A stretch of DNA of 64,000 nt from [Clostridium] celerecrescens 18A (lineage in GTDB: Bacteria; Bacillota; Clostridia; Lachnospirales; Lachnospiraceae). Numbering within the stretch: position 1 is the stretch's first letter; every line of letters starts with the position of its first letter. Both the position numbers and the translations under genes were made by a program. The notes beneath the pieces were generated by a model. It did no database searches, had not been told where the DNA came from, and saw nothing but the letters and a program-made list of their open reading frames with translations. The stretch lies in NCBI RefSeq assembly GCF_002797975.1, contig NZ_PGET01000001.1, positions 2,728,001 to 2,792,000 of the forward strand, given 5' to 3'. Shown in pieces: positions 62,017 through 64,000 of the stretch.

Positions 62017-62505
62017 TCACATATCTTTTTCTTTCATCATTAAATCCACTTCTTTCTCCATTAGTTCTGTAAACTTTTTCCATAATTCAATTAATTTACA
62101 GGCGTCCTCTTCCCCCATACCAATAATTACCCGCTCCAGGAGGTCACTCATACCTCCCGAACACTTCTTCCATAGTTTTTCTCCATCTTCCGTTAAGGAA
62201 ACACAGATGTTCCTGCGGCTTTTGGAATCTATTTCCCTGTATATCAAGCCCCTTTCCTCCAGTGAATTCAGCATCCGGGATGTTGCCGATAATGCAATAT
62301 TCATCCTCTTGGCCAAATCAGATACATGAATCCCCTTCTTTTCCGGATGTTCATTCATACCGGTCCATATTTGATGAAGTGCAAAGAATTCGCTGCGTGT
62401 GACGCCTTCCGGAATACAGTTTCTATGGAGGCTTTGCTTTCTTCCCATCATCACAGCCAATTCTGTTTTAAATTTCTTTATGTAATCTTCCTGTCCATCC
62501 TTCAC
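62017..62505 (-). CDS. MarR-family transcriptional regulator
   Basis: A 162-residue winged-helix protein. The DNA-binding segment reads IHVSDLAKRMNIALSATSRMLNSLEERGLIYREIDSKSRRNICVSLTEDG, the MarR pattern with its wing. The GTG at 62505 is chosen because GGGGG lies 7 nt upstream. It heads the efflux operon and probably represses it until a drug ligand binds. Two palindromes in its promoter region are candidate operators. Confidence 0.92.
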   Translation of the reverse strand: MKDGQEDYIKKFKTELAVMMGRKQSLHRNCIPEGVTRSEFFALHQIWTGMNEHPEKKGIHVSDLAKRMNIALSATSRMLNSLEERGLIYREIDSKSRRNICVSLTEDGEKLWKKCSGGMSDLLERVIIGMGEEDACKLIELWKKFTELMEKEVDLMMKEKDM

Positions 62506-62529
62506 GATAAAACCCCCTATTTTTTTCAC

Positions 62530-62589
62530 TTAACAATGTTAATAATTTTCAATGTTTATCATTCTACATCCGTTTAAACGACGTGTCAA
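62530..62589 (-). promoter_or_regulatory. Promoter and candidate operators of the MarR-ABC efflux operon
   Basis: On the minus strand TTGACA (62589-62584), a 17-nt spacer and TAGAAT (62566-62561). The spacer contains the perfect palindrome CGTTTAAACG (62571-62580), and TTAACAATGTTAA (62530-62542), another perfect palindrome, lies just after the predicted transcript start. Either could be the MarR operator. Confidence 0.75.
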
Positions 62590-62666
62590 TTATTTTTTCG
62601 TTAAAATTCGATACAGGAATTGTATAATAGGTGCACGGAAAAATCATTTCATAAAGGTATCCAAAC

Positions 62667-62713
62667 AGAAAAACCATGGAGCAACCTGATCTGGATAAGG
62701 TTGCTCCATGGTT
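62667..62713 (-). terminator. Terminator of the RpiR-HPr unit
   Basis: AACCATGGAGCAACCT and AGGTTGCTCCATGGTT form a perfect 16-bp stem with a 10-nt loop; on the minus strand TTTTT follows. It stands 25 nt after the small ORF. Confidence 0.9.
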
Positions 62714-62737
62714 CTTAACGTCCGTTTAAATTACCTG

Positions 62738-62851
62738 TTATTTCCATGGCGTACTATCTAATTTTACAGGCGATGCTGTATTCGCCATCTCCTTCATTAG
62801 GGATTCCACTGTGCGTGCATGGAAAGTTCCCGGTATCTTTCTTGTAATCAA
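62738..62851 (-). CDS. Possible small ORF (37 aa) with an HPr-like active-site string
   Basis: A short frame with a TTG start lies between the HPr-like gene and its terminator. The peptide contains PGTFHARTVESLMKEMA, which resembles the start of HPr around His15 (GIHARPA pattern) but lacks the conserved Pro, and it ends after about 37 residues. A loosely spaced AAGGGA precedes the TTG. It may be a truncated duplicate of HPr, a small functional peptide, or chance. If upstream codons are included the frame is open back to the HPr stop. Confidence 0.3.
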   Translation of the reverse strand: MITRKIPGTFHARTVESLMKEMANTASPVKLDSTPWK

Positions 62852-62880
62852 ATGCTGTGTCTTTCCCTTATTTTTCTGAC

Positions 62881-63144
62881 TTAATTAGGCAGGTTATTTA
62901 ATAAAAAATTCCTCAGATTTTTATATGCCAGTTCTTCGTCTGCGCCGGTCATCTCCACCTTTATGATATCACCGAATTTAATATTCATCTCCATAATTGC
63001 CATCACATCAGAAGCATCGGCAATTTTTCCATCAAGAAAAATCATAATCTTACTTTTATATTTTTGGCTCTCCATTGCAAGCTTTACCGCCGGCCTGGCA
63101 TGAATACCAGATTGCCCCTTTACCGTATAATCAAATGTTTTCAT
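62881..63144 (-). CDS. HPr-family phosphocarrier with Asp at the regulatory position
   Basis: An 87-residue HPr. Gap-free numbering places the phospho-acceptor His at 15 (GIHARPAV) and Asp at 46 (ADASDVMAIM) where Firmicutes HPr has the kinase target Ser46. Phospho-Ser46 normally lowers phosphorylation by enzyme I and allows CcpA binding, so an acidic residue could act as a permanent mimic. GGGTG precedes ATG 63144. The RpiR-family gene lies 40 nt upstream in the same direction and the two probably form one unit; no PTS permease lies in the window. Confidence 0.9.
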   Translation of the reverse strand: MKTFDYTVKGQSGIHARPAVKLAMESQKYKSKIMIFLDGKIADASDVMAIMEMNIKFGDIIKVEMTGADEELAYKNLRNFLLNNLPN

Positions 63145-63183
63145 GTTATCACCCTGCACCCCAATGCATATTCAGCAAACTAC

Positions 63184-63930
63184 CTACCCCTGTTTCTTCT
63201 GCACCGCCAGCTTAGCCAAAGCTTCCACGATATATACTGCCGGCAGCTGGGAGGTTATATCCACCTTCATCTTCTTATAGACCGTCCGTTCCCTCTGGAT
63301 ATAATAAGAGATGTTGTAATCAGAAATTTTGGCCAATGTACTGTTTTTACTGTTGGTAATCGATACTACCGTACTGTTGCACTGCTTAATGATCTCTGAA
63401 TTTTCAATGAGTATGTCCGTTTCCCCCTCCACGGAAAGAATGATAATAATGCTTTCCTTAGGAAACTCCAGATTAATAGGAAACATGGGATTATTTATCC
63501 CCGTGGCAAATATTCCGATATTGCAGAAATACCGGCTGGCATACTCTGCAATAATTCCTGAATTGCCTATTCCAAGAAAAATGATCTGCTTCTTTTCTGC
63601 GATAATATTGGCGATAGACTTAAGCTGTTCATGAAAAGATTCCGTCTCGATCCTTTGGAAAAAATCTAAAATAGAGCTGGAATCAAATCCCTGCCGAATT
63701 GTCTTTGTACTCTCCTTCTCCATCTTATATCTGATCTTAAACTCGGAAAATCCATTGCAGTTTACTTTCCTGCAGAACCGGGTAATGGTCGTGGTGGAAA
63801 CATGGGCTTCGTTGGCAAATTCCCGAATGGTCATATATGGAATCTTCTCACTGTTTTTCAATATGAAATTATAAACCTCATAATCAAGTTCGCTAAACTG
63901 GTTCAGTACCTGATTGGAAAACATCATCAT
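63184..63930 (-). CDS. RpiR/MurR-family regulator with SIS domain
   Basis: A 248-residue protein. The N-terminal HTH_6 domain has TIREFANEAHVSTTTITRFCRKVNCNGFSEFKIRY, and the SIS sugar-phosphate-binding domain begins IIFLGIGNSGIIAEYASRYF with the later IILSVEGETDILIE block. These regulators respond to phosphosugars. It is the first recognised gene of a unit with the Asp46 HPr. Three consecutive ATG codons (63930, 63927, 63924) leave the exact start open. The last 70 bases of the window show no further gene. Confidence 0.9.
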   Translation of the reverse strand: MMMFSNQVLNQFSELDYEVYNFILKNSEKIPYMTIREFANEAHVSTTTITRFCRKVNCNGFSEFKIRYKMEKESTKTIRQGFDSSSILDFFQRIETESFHEQLKSIANIIAEKKQIIFLGIGNSGIIAEYASRYFCNIGIFATGINNPMFPINLEFPKESIIIILSVEGETDILIENSEIIKQCNSTVVSITNSKNSTLAKISDYNISYYIQRERTVYKKMKVDITSQLPAVYIVEALAKLAVQKKQG

Positions 63931-64000
63931 ATTACGCTACCGCCTTTTATATTTATTAAGTCAAGCAGATATTCGCAATCCGCGCCCTTACTTGATCCGG

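Noticed and set aside
62680..62700. The string ACCTGATCTGGATAA resembles the 3' core of the TPP riboswitch
   Set aside because: It lies within a perfect 16-bp terminator stem and its loop; the other TPP elements (CTGAGA region, GCCAGCG) are absent and no thiamine gene is near.

Overview
The window looks like chromosomal DNA from a spore-forming, low-to-medium GC Clostridia member, most likely Lachnospiraceae (Clostridium cluster XIVa, Lacrimispora-like). This is inferred from gene content: a cotJABC spore-coat cluster, the LL-diaminopimelate aminotransferase route to DAP, cdaA-cdaR, a YtvI-like AI-2E transporter, Mini-RNase III and many strong Shine-Dalgarno sites. No insertion sequence, prophage, CRISPR array or rRNA operon is visible. 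Most genes lie on the minus strand.

Layout. 1-5.6 kb: the start of a type II secretion/type IV pilus F protein, a secreted transglutaminase-like protein, then rlmB-mrnC-cysS-ispF and a lipid kinase, with a short intergenic repeat between several of these genes. 5.7-6.0 kb: tRNA-Met and tRNA-Val behind a consensus promoter. 6.2-10.5 kb: LysR regulator/YeiH transporter, a NYN/OST-HTH protein and cotJABC. 10.6-14.8 kb: carAB with a structured leader. 15.2-18.7 kb: a small conserved protein, a SpoIID-like/peptidoglycan-binding protein, a DUF368 transporter and an amidase. 18.8-23.4 kb: glnA-ANTAR regulator-dapF-dapL, then lrp; glnA has a leader with an intrinsic terminator, so nitrogen assimilation and DAP/lysine synthesis are probably co-transcribed. 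23.5-26.1 kb: CadC-like sensor, separate HMA metallochaperone and heavy-metal P-type ATPase. 26.2-28.8 kb: an ABC-2 exporter behind a long structured leader of no class I recognise. 28.9-35.1 kb: NifX-like protein, MATE pump, GH25 muramidase, AI-2E transporter, hisC and a second aminotransferase. 35.2-38.2 kb: a PAS-GGDEF-EAL-PAS c-di-GMP protein.

38.4-41.3 kb holds a two-gene unit, a Ddl ligase plus a DapF paralogue in which both catalytic cysteines are serine, divergent from an AraC regulator. 41.4-43.7 kb: DUF4349 lipoprotein and a Wzy-like membrane protein. 43.8-49.5 kb: a likely single transcription unit with two unknown membrane proteins, cdaA, cdaR, ptsH and ptsI, joining c-di-AMP synthesis to the general PTS. 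49.7-54.3 kb: a MacAB-type exporter with two paralogous permeases. 54.6-56.4 kb: superoxide dismutase with a cysteine-rich tail, then a PNPOx/HxlR divergon bracketed by two related terminator hairpins. 56.4-62.5 kb: MarR-controlled heterodimeric ABC exporter with two adaptor proteins. 62.7-63.9 kb: RpiR-family regulator, a second HPr with Asp at position 46, and a small ORF.

The observations most worth follow-up are the Ser/Ser DapF paralogue beside Ddl, the dispersed intergenic repeat next to ribosome-binding sites, the orphan structured leader at 26.18-26.43 kb, the glnA attenuator next to an ANTAR gene, and the natural S46D-type HPr. All functional statements rest on motif recognition by eye; no database search was possible.
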